64,000 nucleotides of DNA from Hallerella sp963652365 (GCA_963652365.1 CAVJTH010000003.1:97829-161828), one strand, 5' to 3'; counted from the stretch's first letter, positions 10,136 to 18,489 are shown. The notes: generated by a model from the letters alone, not told the origin. Translations and numbers: made by a program.

Positions 10136-10164
10136 AATATAGTGAACACTTGTTCACTTTTCAA
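10136..10164 (-). promoter_or_regulatory. uvrA promoter with SOS-like palindromic operator in the spacer
   Basis: Reading toward uvrA: -35 TTGAAA (10164-10159), 17-nt spacer, -10 TATATT (10141-10136), then only six bases before the ATG. The spacer is almost entirely a palindrome, AGTGAACA-CT-TGTTCACT on the plus strand (10141-10158), containing GAAC-N4-GTTC, the core of Gram-positive-type LexA boxes. A repressor bound here would block RNA polymerase directly, and uvrA is a classic SOS gene. The -10 position predicts a leaderless or nearly leaderless transcript. LexA binding is inferred. Confidence 0.75.
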
Positions 10165-10265
10165 GATTTCTTTCGAAAAAGGTCTGCCGTCTTTCAAAAA
10201 GAGGAACGCCCTTCGACACCGCTTCGCTCTTTATCTATTTTTCCTTTCCACTCTTGAGAGGTTCC

Positions 10266-10859
10266 ATGGAAAGAAAAGGCTTTACCTTTGTCGAAGTTCT
10301 CGTGGTCGTCGTCATCGTCGGCATTCTCGCCGCCGTCGCCATACCGGGGCTGTTTCACTCAGTCGAACGGACCAACCGAAAGATCGACGCCACGAACGCC
10401 GTGGAACTGTCCAACATTCTCCGAAGGGCCTTCGAATCCGAAACGGTCGTATTCCCCACAGAAAGGGACGCGACAAACAAGCTGGATCCAGACCAGATGT
10501 CCATCGCCGTCATCGTCTTGAAGAACGGCATCGACTACTACCTCGGCAGCGGGCAGGTCCTTGTCAACGGCGGGGACTGGACTTCCGACAATGGAGATGC
10601 CTATCGGCGCATTCGCAAGCTCTTCGAAGACGCGGGATTCACCCAGGTGGCAGTACGGGCAAAGCTCGCAAACGGAGGCTGGGCATGCTACGGCGCGGCT
10701 CTTTTCAATAACGGCAGTACGCGCATCTTTTCGGCGCAAGACGAATCGAAATGCAAGACGGCCTCGACCGGCGGTGCCTACGAGAGCTTCATTTCCGGCA
10801 GCCTGTCGAACGCCGCCTCCAATCCCATCGCCGTCTATCTGCCCGCCGGAGTCAAGTAA
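10266..10859 (+). CDS. Type IV pilin / type II secretion pseudopilin-like protein
   Basis: 197 residues with a type III prepilin leader: a short basic MERKG, cleavage before F, then FTFVEVLVVVVIVGILAAVAIP with the conserved glutamate at mature position 5. The rest is a polar globular domain with two cysteines near the C-terminal third. The ATG at 10266 is favoured over an upstream TTG at 10254 because GAGAGG sits just before it. It stands alone and is transcribed away from uvrA; no other pilin, peptidase or secretin gene is adjacent, although pilT lies 29 kb away. It converges on the next gene with 2 nt between stop codons. Confidence 0.8.
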   Translation: MERKGFTFVEVLVVVVIVGILAAVAIPGLFHSVERTNRKIDATNAVELSNILRRAFESETVVFPTERDATNKLDPDQMSIAVIVLKNGIDYYLGSGQVLVNGGDWTSDNGDAYRRIRKLFEDAGFTQVAVRAKLANGGWACYGAALFNNGSTRIFSAQDESKCKTASTGGAYESFISGSLSNAASNPIAVYLPAGVK

Positions 10860-10861
10860 GA

Positions 10862-11878
10862 TTACCGGGCGAAGATGCGCAGCGGCACGCCTTCTTCCGC
10901 CGGCCGGCCAAGCAAGTCGAAATTCGACGGCAATTTTTTAAAGATGCGGACCGGCATCTTCCGAATCGCGTCCGTCCCGTCAAAAGGCGCCGCGGACACA
11001 TCGATTTCGCGAACCGTGACGAACCTGTAAAAGGGATGATCCCTGTCCGAACGGAACAGAATCGTTCCGCCGCCTTCGAGAATCGGAGCGAACGCATCCG
11101 AGTAGGCGCACCCGGAAACGGTCGCGCCCGACGCTCCGCGGAAATCGATCCCGGCATCTTCGATCGCCCCGACGGGTTCCCACTTGCCGGGAGGCGTCGC
11201 GTTCGACGTCGAATCGATGTAAAGCTCCAGGCGAACCGTTTCCGCATCCTTGTTATAGACGATGTATTTCATCCCGATCCACTTTCCCACGGGAAGCGGA
11301 TCTCCGCCCCAGAGCGGATCCTGGTTGCCGACCCCCGAAGTCGTCCGGTAATAGCTGTCCGGGTGCTTCCATTCCTTTTCGAAGTCCCATTTCCCGTCGT
11401 TTCGAAAGCGCGCATAATACGTCGTCGCGTCGCAGTTGTCCCCGCCGCCCGATCCGTGGCCCAGGGGACCCGAACGCATCCCGACGACCATTCCGCCAAA
11501 ATCCTCTCCGCCCAGCGCGTCGCGCATAAAGTAAGCGGTCAGTTCCGCATTCAGAAAGAACTGCGTTACGGAACCGTTCAGGCTGTTCACGTGAAACCGC
11601 GGCCCATCGTTCCAGTTCATCTGCATCGTGCCGTTTCCGTCGATGTCGAACGAACCGCTTCCGTCGCTGTGGCTTTCCGTCCAGCCACGCGGATCGTCCG
11701 GGTCGCCATCCCATTCCACGCTCCGCGCGTTGCCGTTTCCCCAGTGCGCGGAATTCCACGAAACGCTGCCCTCCTTCGTCCGGTAGATCTTCCGGAAGCC
11801 GAAATCATCGACAGAGCTTTCGGCAAGAAGGCTCGCGCAGAGGCAAAGTTCCAAAATCGTCATCTTTCCGATAGTCAT
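10862..11878 (-). CDS. Secreted beta-rich protein of unknown function
   Basis: 338 residues with an N-terminal signal-like segment (MTIGKMTILELCLCASLLAES) and no further membrane helix. The start ATG at 11878 is preceded by AGGAG at a good distance; a TTG directly in front is less likely. The body is rich in Trp, Tyr, Gly and Asp with short alternating strands (WNSAHWGNGNAR, MQMNWNDG, YYARFRNDGKWDFEKEW), as in jelly-roll folds of carbohydrate-active or carbohydrate-binding proteins. I did not recognise a named family and no catalytic motif can be assigned. A role in binding or attacking plant polysaccharide would fit a fibre-degrading bacterium, but this is inference from composition only. 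Confidence 0.55.
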   Translation of the reverse strand: MTIGKMTILELCLCASLLAESSVDDFGFRKIYRTKEGSVSWNSAHWGNGNARSVEWDGDPDDPRGWTESHSDGSGSFDIDGNGTMQMNWNDGPRFHVNSLNGSVTQFFLNAELTAYFMRDALGGEDFGGMVVGMRSGPLGHGSGGGDNCDATTYYARFRNDGKWDFEKEWKHPDSYYRTTSGVGNQDPLWGGDPLPVGKWIGMKYIVYNKDAETVRLELYIDSTSNATPPGKWEPVGAIEDAGIDFRGASGATVSGCAYSDAFAPILEGGGTILFRSDRDHPFYRFVTVREIDVSAAPFDGTDAIRKMPVRIFKKLPSNFDLLGRPAEEGVPLRIFAR

Positions 11879-11967
11879 CAAGACACTCCTTTCAAGAGGA
11901 ATATATCTTTTTTGAAGATTGCAATGCCATTTTGACTCAAAATGTGTATTTTTTCAAGCGGCGCCAG

Positions 11968-11977
11968 GTGACGTCAC
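11968..11977. promoter_or_regulatory. Perfect 10-bp palindrome upstream of ilvE
   Basis: GTGACGTCAC is a perfect palindrome lying 16 bp before the ilvE ATG and in the region shared with the divergent secreted-protein gene. It could be an operator for ilvE; no cognate regulator can be named, and a 10-bp palindrome may also arise by chance. Confidence 0.3.
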
Positions 11978-11993
11978 AAAAAAGGCACAGACT

Positions 11994-13028
11994 ATGCAAG
12001 TTGATCTAAACACAGTTGACTGGAAAACGCTTCCGTTCGGTTACTACGACACCGATTACAACGTTCGCTGCTATTACCGCAACGGGGAATGGGGAAAGAT
12101 CGAACTTTCCTCTTCCAGGGACATCAGCATTCACATGGCCGCCACTTGCTTGCATTATGGCCAGGAAGGCTTTGAAGGTCTCAAGGCCTACACGGGCAAG
12201 GACGGCAAGGTTCGCATCTTCCGCGTCGAAGAAAACGCCCGTCGCATCCAGAACACGGCAAACCGCGTCCTGATGGCCGTTCCGCCGGTCGAACTCTTCC
12301 GCGAAATGGTCCATGCCGTCGTCAAGGCGAACAAGCGCTTTGTCCCGCCCTACGGCTACGGGGCGACGCTCTACATCCGTCCGCTCCTCATCGGAACCGG
12401 TCCCGAAGTCGGCGTCAAGCCGTCGGACGAATACATGCTCCTCATGTTCGTGACCCCGGTGGGTCCATACTTCAAGGACGGATTCAAGCCTGTCGATATG
12501 ATGATCAGCCGAAACTACGACCGCGCCGCGCCACAGGGAACGGGAACGGTCAAGGTCGGCGGAAACTACGCGGCAAGCCTGCTTTCCCTCGCCGAAGCGA
12601 AAAAGCTCGGCTATTCGAGCACCATCTACCTCGACGCCCGCGAAAAGAAATACATCGACGAATGCGGTCCGGCAAACTTCTTCGGCATCAAGGGCGACAC
12701 CTACGTGACGCCGAAGTCCGAATCGATTCTGCCTTCCATTACGAACAAGAGCCTGCAACAGCTTGCGGAACACCTCGGCTACAAGGTGGAACGTCGTCCG
12801 GTTCCGTTCGAGGAACTCGCCGAATTCAGCGAAACGGCGGAATGCGGGACCGCTGCGGTCATCACCCCGATCAAGAAGATTGTCGATCCGGTCGCAAACC
12901 GTACATTCACCTACGGCGACGGCATCAATCCGGGACCTGTCTGCACAAGGCTCTTCAACACATACACGGCCATCCAGTTTGCGGAAGAACCCGATCCGTT
13001 CGGCTGGACGGAAGTCATCGATTTCTAG
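11994..13028 (+). CDS. ilvE: Branched-chain amino acid aminotransferase (class IV)
   Basis: 344 residues matching the longer, eukaryote-like branch of PLP class IV aminotransferases. The PLP lysine is K187 in GTVKVGGNYAASL, and the class signature region appears as YIDECGPANFF. It interconverts Leu, Ile and Val with their 2-oxo acids using glutamate/2-oxoglutarate, the last step of branched-chain amino acid synthesis. The start at 11994 (MQVDLNTVDW) is preferred over the open extension to 11919, which has no family-like sequence; AAAGG lies just upstream. It is monocistronic, with a hairpin terminator directly after its stop. Confidence 0.93.
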   Translation: MQVDLNTVDWKTLPFGYYDTDYNVRCYYRNGEWGKIELSSSRDISIHMAATCLHYGQEGFEGLKAYTGKDGKVRIFRVEENARRIQNTANRVLMAVPPVELFREMVHAVVKANKRFVPPYGYGATLYIRPLLIGTGPEVGVKPSDEYMLLMFVTPVGPYFKDGFKPVDMMISRNYDRAAPQGTGTVKVGGNYAASLLSLAEAKKLGYSSTIYLDAREKKYIDECGPANFFGIKGDTYVTPKSESILPSITNKSLQQLAEHLGYKVERRPVPFEELAEFSETAECGTAAVITPIKKIVDPVANRTFTYGDGINPGPVCTRLFNTYTAIQFAEEPDPFGWTEVIDF

Positions 13029-13047
13029 GCCGGAAAACGTTTTCAAG

Positions 13048-13074
13048 AGGCTCGCCTTGCGCGAGCCTTTCTTA
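13048..13074 (+). terminator. Rho-independent terminator of ilvE
   Basis: AGGCTCGC (13048-13055), a five-base loop and GCGAGCCT (13061-13068), followed by a short T-rich run. It lies between the convergent ilvE and thiD stops and may serve both. Confidence 0.75.
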
Positions 13075-13818
13075 TTTCACCCAGCCAGTTCTCCCTTCGC
13101 CGCCGGCAAACCATTTCGCGATATAGCCTTTCGCTTCCCGGCACGCTTCGGGGAGCGCCTTGCCGAGCGCCACGTTCGCGAGAATGGCCGACGAAAGCGT
13201 GCAGCCCGATCCGTGCTTATCGACGCCCTGCAAGCGCCTTGACGAAAATTCGAACTTTTGACCGTCATGCCATAGGACGTCCACGGACTTGTCCCCTTCC
13301 GCATGCCCTCCCTTGAGAAGGACGGATGTACCGCTCCCGATCAGGACTTCCCGTCGGCTGTCGGCAACACCCAGTCCGAGATAGGCGTATTCAAAGCGGT
13401 TTGGCGTAATCAGGTCGATTTGCGAAAAGACGGGAAAGAACTTGTCCGCATCGCCATCCGAAAAGAAGCGATAGCCAGCCGTCGCTCCCATGATGGGATC
13501 CCAGAGGACAAAGGCTTTTTCGTTTTGTCCGCGAATCCATTCGACAATCCGTCGCAAGGTTTCCGCATCCTGGACAAGCCCTATCTTCACGAAGTCATAC
13601 GCGCGAACTTCATGAAGCTTTTCGAGCTGCGCGCGAATACGCTCCCACGAAAGGAATCCCGGATCCGAAAAGGAGTTTTCGTTCTGGATCGTGAGAGCCG
13701 TGCAAACCGCCGTCCCATAGACGCCAAAATCCCGCATCGCCTTGATGTCGGCAAGAATTCCCGCCCCCGCGCTGCCGTCAAAACCGGCCACAGTCAACGC
13801 ATAGGTCATTTTCCGCAT
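13072..13818 (-). CDS. thiD: Hydroxymethylpyrimidine/phosphomethylpyrimidine kinase
   Basis: 248 residues of the ribokinase-fold ThiD family. Visible signatures are the N-terminal AGFDGSAGAGILADIKA substrate loop, DPIMGATAG, ITPNRFEYAYL and the anion-hole/catalytic VDKHGSGCTLSSAI. ThiD phosphorylates hydroxymethylpyrimidine twice for thiamine synthesis; pyridoxal kinase activity is a known side activity of the family. The start at 13818 has GGAGG five bases upstream, and the gene overlaps the end of the thiE-like gene by 13 nt, so the two are translationally coupled. The open frame continuing to 13950 lies inside the upstream gene and is not used. Confidence 0.9.
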   Translation of the reverse strand: MRKMTYALTVAGFDGSAGAGILADIKAMRDFGVYGTAVCTALTIQNENSFSDPGFLSWERIRAQLEKLHEVRAYDFVKIGLVQDAETLRRIVEWIRGQNEKAFVLWDPIMGATAGYRFFSDGDADKFFPVFSQIDLITPNRFEYAYLGLGVADSRREVLIGSGTSVLLKGGHAEGDKSVDVLWHDGQKFEFSSRRLQGVDKHGSGCTLSSAILANVALGKALPEACREAKGYIAKWFAGGEGRTGWVK

Positions 13819-14318
13819 AGACGCCTCCACGCCGATACCGGATCGGCAAATTCCCAGATTCCCGAAACGATAAAGAAATTCCTTACGCCACATGCGAGGT
13901 TCGTCGCATCGCTTTCGACAAAGACATTCTCCGAAAGCGAACCTTCGCAAGGCGGCACCACGATATGCGAAACCCTAGGCAGAAGAGTCTCCGGAATCGC
14001 CTGGATGCCAGAAAGCGCGTTCGCGCCGACGCTCAACCGCCCGTCTGCCCGAGAAGCCGCGTCCGCATTTTGCAAGATCCATTGCACGGAGGCATGAAAT
14101 CCCAGCAAGCCGAAATTCGCGGCGACGTTCGGGGAGCCGCAAAGAAAGCTCCTTTTGCGAATGTCTTCCGAGAGCGCAAGCAAAAAGCGTTCCAGCGCAA
14201 GATCTTGCAAATGCGGCTTTCGGATATACAGAAAGTCCAGCCCCGAATCAAACAGTTTCTCGATCAGATCGATTTCATCGACAAAATTTTCGGGACTTGT
14301 CAAAAGGGAATAACGCAT
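13806..14318 (-). CDS. Thiamine-phosphate synthase / TenI-like protein
   Basis: 170 residues, shorter than typical ThiE (about 210). The N-terminus (MRYSLLTSPENF, GLDFLYIRKP) and the LGFHASV stretch resemble the TIM-barrel ThiE/TenI superfamily, where an arginine-x-lysine and a histidine sit at similar places. Coupling with thiD supports a role in joining the pyrimidine and thiazole halves of thiamine, but the variant motifs leave a TenI-like regulatory or isomerase role possible. The ATG at 14318 has no Shine-Dalgarno sequence; a TATATT box lies 7 nt upstream, predicting a leaderless mRNA. Confidence 0.65.
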   Translation of the reverse strand: MRYSLLTSPENFVDEIDLIEKLFDSGLDFLYIRKPHLQDLALERFLLALSEDIRKRSFLCGSPNVAANFGLLGFHASVQWILQNADAASRADGRLSVGANALSGIQAIPETLLPRVSHIVVPPCEGSLSENVFVESDATNLACGVRNFFIVSGIWEFADPVSAWRRLCGK

Positions 14319-14325
14319 CGATATT

Positions 14326-14331
14326 AATATA
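14326..14331 (-). promoter_or_regulatory. -10 box of a predicted leaderless promoter (thiE-like gene)
   Basis: TATATT on the minus strand, 7 nt before the ATG, with no ribosome-binding site between. A TGAACA-like -35 lies about 18 bp further upstream. The same arrangement is seen before uvrA, metXW and yicC. Confidence 0.5.
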
Positions 14332-14344
14332 GAAATCACCAAAG

Positions 14345-14699
14345 CGGTGTGTTCAGAACGTAGTTCGGAGATCTTGGAGCTTGGAAATCGCAAAGCGAGC
14401 CGTTACTTTCTGCCGAAAGGCTTTTTCGCGAAGCGAACCTTTTTCCGCCTGACGGCGGAGGGAGGCGCCTGCCCGGCGAGGGGCTTGTTCAGAGCTTAGT
14501 GGGGAGAACTTAGAGCTTAGAGATCTCAGCGAACATCTCACGCTAGAACCTAAATGTCTGCGAATCTCAGCTCTAAGATCTCGGTTCTAAGCTCCGCTTT
14601 AGAGCCTAGACGTCCGCGAGACTCCACTCTCAACTCTCCACACTCCACTCTCGACTGATTCCTGTTTCCTGACTCCTGATTCCTCTTTAAACTTAGACA
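14345..14699 (+). repeat. Interspersed mosaic repeat, copy 1
   Basis: Fills the 393-bp gap between the thiE-like gene and the DUF1573-like gene. In order it has TTTCTGCCGAAAGGCTTTTT, the TTTCCGCCTGACGGCGGAGG hairpin block, GCGCCTGCCCGGCGAGG (a CGCC/GGCG hairpin), GGCTTGTTCAGAGCTTAG, several GAGCTTAGA words, the block CACGCTAGAACCTAAATGT, the inverted TCTAAGATCT region, and a pyrimidine-rich tail built from CTCCACTCTCAACTCTCC and GATTCCTG words. The same blocks recur in the same order at 22.7, 60.6, 62.3 and 63.7 kb. No open frame is conserved between copies. Confidence 0.85.
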
Positions 14700-14711
14700 C
14701 AGGCTCCGGCG

Positions 14712-15437
14712 TCAGTCCTTCCAGTATCCGATAACCAGGACTTCCGGAGTCGCCCCGGGGAATTTCCTGCTCTGGAACGAGACGATTTTCGAAAGGCTCT
14801 TTTGCCTTGCATTCGTGTTGCGGACAAGAGCCTTTGCGCGGAGCGTGATTTTCTGTGCGGGAACCTTTCCTCCTTCGCGAACGGCATCCGGCTTTTCGAC
14901 GTTCAGGGAAACGTTTTGAATTTTCGCCGAAAATTCCCCGGCCGCTTCGGTCGAAAGCTCCAGATCGGGACGCGTTTTCCGGTCGGAACCCCAGACATAG
15001 AAAGTCCATTCGCGCTTTTCACCGGGCTTGCAGTACCCCGCATCGAACATCTTCTCGCTAAAGACAAAGGGCGACGCGACAACGCCCTGGAACGTTGCCG
15101 GGTAAGGCGTACCATCCGTTCCGACAAGAACGACGACATTCGAAAAGGCGCCTTCGACGCCTCCGGTCGAAAAGTCGAACTCGACGCTGAACGGTTCGCG
15201 CGGGCCGATGGTTCCCGTGAACTTGAAATTCGAGCAACCGATTCCCTGGCACAGCGCGCTTTCGATTTTTACGGTCCTTGACGCGACGTTAGCGCCTCCC
15301 ATCTTGACATGGCGAATTTCGCCCTGGGAAATTTCCCCCAGCTCGTACGGTTCGGGCACAAAGCGGAGCGCCTCGTCGGCAAAAAGGGTTGCGGACAGAA
15401 GCAAAAGGGTTAGCAGCGATATGGCGGTTCGTTTCAT
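14712..15437 (-). CDS. Periplasmic DUF1573-like protein
   Basis: 241 residues with a signal peptide (MKRTAISLLTLLLLSATLFA) followed by EPYELGEISQGE and VASRTVKIESALCQGIGCSNF. This pattern, in which a strand introduces 'Gly-x-Ile/Val ... Gly-Glu' and is followed by a cysteine-containing turn, resembles DUF1573/Ig-like periplasmic proteins. A second similar module follows (MFDAGYCKPGEKREWTFYV). The function is unknown. The start at 15437 is marked by GAAGG and by the signal peptide; the frame stays open into the antisense of pfp and that part is ignored. It is transcribed divergently from pfp across a 60-bp gap. Repeat copy 1 follows its 3' end. Confidence 0.6.
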   Translation of the reverse strand: MKRTAISLLTLLLLSATLFADEALRFVPEPYELGEISQGEIRHVKMGGANVASRTVKIESALCQGIGCSNFKFTGTIGPREPFSVEFDFSTGGVEGAFSNVVVLVGTDGTPYPATFQGVVASPFVFSEKMFDAGYCKPGEKREWTFYVWGSDRKTRPDLELSTEAAGEFSAKIQNVSLNVEKPDAVREGGKVPAQKITLRAKALVRNTNARQKSLSKIVSFQSRKFPGATPEVLVIGYWKD

Positions 15438-15497
15438 GCCTTCGAAGATACAAATTTTTATATTTGGCGTGTATTTTTCAAACCAAACGAGGTACCT

Positions 15498-17156
15498 ATG
15501 TCCGAAAACATTTCCGTGCTGACCAAGGCTCGCCAGGCTTACCAGCCGAAACTTCCCGTCTCCCTCCAGAAGGGCGCGCTGAGCGTCAAGATCAACAAGG
15601 GCGCAGCGACCGAATCCGTCAGCGACCAGGCGAAGATCAAGGAACTTTTCCCGAAAACCTACGGACTTCCGGTCGTCCAGTTCGAGCAGGCGCAGGCCGC
15701 AGCCGGCAAGCCGCTTCGCATGGGTGTCGTCCTTTCCGGCGGACAGGCTCCGGGCGGACACAACGTCATCGCGGGCATCTACGACGGCATCAAGTCCGTG
15801 AGCAAGAATTCCGTCCTGTTCGGATTTCTCGGCGGACCTTCTGGCCTCGAAAACGGCAAGTATATCGAAATCGACGATGCGAAGATGGACGCCTACCGCA
15901 ACGCGGGCGGCTTCGACATGATCCAGTCGGGCAGAACGAAGCTCGAAACGGAAGAGCAGTTCAACAAGTGCATCGCGGTCGCGAACAAGCTCGACCTCGA
16001 CGCGATTGTCATCATCGGCGGTGACGATTCCAACACGAACGCGGCCGTTCTCGGCGAATACTTCGAAGAAAAAGGCGTGAAGACCTGCGTCTGCGGCTGC
16101 CCGAAGACAATCGACGGCGACCTGAAGAACGAATACATCGAAACATCCTTCGGCTTTGACACCGCGGTGAAGACCTACTCCGAGCTCATCGGCAACATCA
16201 TGCGCGACGCGAACTCCGCACAGAAGTATTGGCACTTCATCAAGCTCATGGGACGCAGCGCTTCGCACATCGCGCTCGAAGCGGCCCTCCAGACCCATCC
16301 GAACATCTGCCTGATTTCCGAAGAAGTCAAGGAAAAGAAGATGAAGCTCAAGGAAGTCATCAAGCAGGTCGCGGACGTCGTCGCGCTCCGCGCTTCCCAG
16401 GGCAAGAATTTCGGCGTCGCCCTCATCCCGGAAGGTCTTCTCGAATTCATCCCGGACGTAGGCATCCTGATTTCCGAACTTTCCGAAGCGCTCGCGCACC
16501 ACGAAGCGGAAGTCGCCGAACTCGATACCGCGACCAAGGTGGAAAAGCTCTGCCAGTGGATAAGCAAGGAATCCGCCGACGTGCTGCAGATTCTCCCGCA
16601 GGGCATCCAGGCGCAGCTGATGCTCGGACGCGACAGCCATGGCAACGTGCAGGTTTCGCTCATCGAAACGGAAAAGCTCATCATCGAAATGGTGAAGAAG
16701 GAACTCAAGAGCCGTCCCGATTTCAAGGGCAAGTTCAGCGCGCTCAACCACTTCTTCGGCTACGAAGGACGCTGCGCGGCGCCGTCGAACTTTGACGCGG
16801 ACTACTGCTACAGCCTGGGATTCACCGCTTCCGTTCTCGCCCTGAACGGCATGAACGGCTACATGAGTTCCGTTCGCAACCTCACGAAGGGTATCGAGAA
16901 CTGGACTGCCGGCGGTCTTCCGATTACGATGATGATGAACATCGAACGCCGTGCCGGTGCGGACAAGCCCGTTATCCGCAAGGCCCTGGTCGAACTCGAC
17001 GGAGCTCCGTTCAAGTTCTTCGCCGCACGCCGCGACGAATGGGCGAAGACGGAATCCTACACCTACCCGGGTCCCATCCAGTACTGGGGACCGAGCGAAG
17101 TCTGCGACATCACGAACTTCACGATCAAGCTCGAACGCGGCGCGATGAACGCCTAG
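15498..17156 (+). CDS. pfp: Pyrophosphate-fructose 6-phosphate 1-phosphotransferase (long type)
   Basis: 552 residues, the length of the long (plant-beta-like) PPi-dependent phosphofructokinases. The substrate loop reads IIGGDDSNTNAA (from about residue 173), with the second Asp that distinguishes PPi enzymes from ATP enzymes (GGDGS). PKTIDGDLKN (about 200) carries the catalytic TID, and MGRSASHIALE (about 251) is the sugar-phosphate loop. It catalyses the reversible PPi/Pi-linked interconversion of fructose 6-phosphate and fructose 1,6-bisphosphate, which saves ATP in glycolysis. GAGG precedes the ATG and a strong terminator follows, so it is monocistronic. Confidence 0.95.
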   Translation: MSENISVLTKARQAYQPKLPVSLQKGALSVKINKGAATESVSDQAKIKELFPKTYGLPVVQFEQAQAAAGKPLRMGVVLSGGQAPGGHNVIAGIYDGIKSVSKNSVLFGFLGGPSGLENGKYIEIDDAKMDAYRNAGGFDMIQSGRTKLETEEQFNKCIAVANKLDLDAIVIIGGDDSNTNAAVLGEYFEEKGVKTCVCGCPKTIDGDLKNEYIETSFGFDTAVKTYSELIGNIMRDANSAQKYWHFIKLMGRSASHIALEAALQTHPNICLISEEVKEKKMKLKEVIKQVADVVALRASQGKNFGVALIPEGLLEFIPDVGILISELSEALAHHEAEVAELDTATKVEKLCQWISKESADVLQILPQGIQAQLMLGRDSHGNVQVSLIETEKLIIEMVKKELKSRPDFKGKFSALNHFFGYEGRCAAPSNFDADYCYSLGFTASVLALNGMNGYMSSVRNLTKGIENWTAGGLPITMMMNIERRAGADKPVIRKALVELDGAPFKFFAARRDEWAKTESYTYPGPIQYWGPSEVCDITNFTIKLERGAMNA

Positions 17157-17177
17157 TCCACGCTTGGACAGTATGAA

Positions 17178-17211
17178 AACAGCCGGTTCCCAGGGAACCG
17201 GCTGTTTTTTT
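17178..17211 (+). terminator. Rho-independent terminator of pfp
   Basis: CAGCCGGTTCCC (17180-17191) pairs with GGGAACCGGCTG (17193-17204) and is followed by seven T residues. It lies between the convergent pfp and argJ genes. Confidence 0.92.
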
Positions 17212-17224
17212 GACGATCGAAAAA

Positions 17225-18433
17225 TCAGGTCGTATATTCCGCGTTGATCTTCACGTATTCATAGCTCAGGTCGCACGTGTAGGCAGAGGCGCTTGCCTCG
17301 CCGATATTCAGCACGAGTGTCACCTTGTATTCCTTTTGCTTCACGACATCTTCGAGCTTTTTCCGGTCGCATTCGACGGGACGTCCGCCGGCAAGCACCT
17401 TGATGTCTCCGAAATAGAGGTCCGTCTGGTCCGCCACCATGTTCACGCCGCTCGAACCCGCGCTCGAAAGGATGCGTCCCCAGTTCGGATCTTCGCCAAA
17501 CATCGCGCACTTCGCCAGATTGCTCGTTCCGACAAAGCGCGCCATCCGGAGCGCTTCTTCGTGGCTTTCCGCCTTTTCGACCCGAATCTCGATAAACTTG
17601 GTGGAACCTTCGCCGTCCCGGGCAATGTCCTTCGCAAGCTCCTTCATCACGGTCATCAGCGCGGTGCGGAACTCGCCTTTTTCGCTCAGCGAGAGATCCT
17701 CGTACCGAATGCCGGAGACGCCGTTCGCAAGCAAGAGGCACGTATCGTTCGTGCTGGTGTCGCCATCGACGGTAATCGCGTTGAAGGAATCCGAGATGTC
17801 CGCGCGGAACTCGGCAAAGAAGTCGAGCGGAAGTCCAAGGTCCGTCGTGATGAAGGCGAGCATCGTCGCCATGTTCGGGTGGATCATGCCGCTGCCCTTG
17901 CAGCAGCCGCCGACCGTCACCTTTCCCGCCGCGGTTTCGACTTCCACCGCGAGCGATTTGAGGACCCGGTCCGTGGTGAGAATCGCCGTACCAAATTCGG
18001 CGGAGGCGTTTTCGTGGAGACCTTTCACCAGATGGGGAATGGCCGCTTCGACCTTGTCCATCGGCATCGGATGCCCGATGACTCCCGTGCTGCAGACGAG
18101 GACGCTTTTCGGCGCAAGCCCGAGTTCGTTTTCGACGAGCGTCGCCATCCGGGCGCTGTCTTCGAGCCCTTTCGCCCCCGTGCAGGCGTTCGCGTTTCCG
18201 CTGTTTACGATGACCGCAGACGCAAAGTGCGCATGTTCCAAGACCGACTTGTCGTAAAGGACCGGAGCCGCCTTGACCTTGTTCGTGGTGAAGACGGCAA
18301 GGCAACGCGCCGCCTTTTCGCTTTTGAGAAGCGCCATGTCGGGCTTTCCGCTCGCCTTGATTCCCGCCGTATAGCCCGCAGCGGTAAAGCCTTTCGGAGA
18401 GCAGACTCCGCCATCTTTCAATATCGTAAGCAT
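17225..18433 (-). CDS. argJ: Glutamate N-acetyltransferase / amino-acid acetyltransferase ArgJ
   Basis: 402 residues, the normal ArgJ length. The self-cleavage site is intact: KGSGMIHPNMATMLAF, with the scissile bond between A189 and the nucleophile T190, splitting the protein into alpha and beta chains. ArgJ transfers the acetyl group from N-acetylornithine to glutamate, recycling it in arginine biosynthesis; whether it can also use acetyl-CoA cannot be read from the sequence. No other arg gene is adjacent. It is transcribed divergently from greA with 56 bp between the start codons and converges on pfp. Confidence 0.93.
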   Translation of the reverse strand: MLTILKDGGVCSPKGFTAAGYTAGIKASGKPDMALLKSEKAARCLAVFTTNKVKAAPVLYDKSVLEHAHFASAVIVNSGNANACTGAKGLEDSARMATLVENELGLAPKSVLVCSTGVIGHPMPMDKVEAAIPHLVKGLHENASAEFGTAILTTDRVLKSLAVEVETAAGKVTVGGCCKGSGMIHPNMATMLAFITTDLGLPLDFFAEFRADISDSFNAITVDGDTSTNDTCLLLANGVSGIRYEDLSLSEKGEFRTALMTVMKELAKDIARDGEGSTKFIEIRVEKAESHEEALRMARFVGTSNLAKCAMFGEDPNWGRILSSAGSSGVNMVADQTDLYFGDIKVLAGGRPVECDRKKLEDVVKQKEYKVTLVLNIGEASASAYTCDLSYEYVKINAEYTT

Positions 18434-18474
18434 ATCGAACTTCCTTTGCCCGTTTGTCGCAGGCCTCGGAAATT

Positions 18475-18480
18475 TATAAA
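18475..18480 (+). promoter_or_regulatory. Candidate -10 box of greA
   Basis: TATAAA lies 9 nt before the greA ATG with no Shine-Dalgarno sequence in between, so the transcript would have a leader of only a few nucleotides. A TTGTCG element 15 bp upstream is a poor -35. Confidence 0.4.
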
Positions 18481-18489
18481 TTTCTCCCT

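Noticed and set aside
4940..10711. A very long open frame on the plus strand opposite uvrA
   Set aside because: It is the antisense shadow of uvrA: its translation is Arg/Phe/Pro-rich with no domain pattern, and the codon bias of the real gene (few codons whose complement is a stop) keeps the opposite frame open.
14712..16751. A 679-residue minus-strand frame covering pfp and the DUF1573-like gene
   Set aside because: Only the last 241 residues, from the signal peptide at 15437, are protein-like; the rest is antisense to pfp.
17178..17211. The pfp terminator as an operator palindrome
   Set aside because: The perfect inverted repeat is followed by seven T residues just after the stop codon, so termination explains it.
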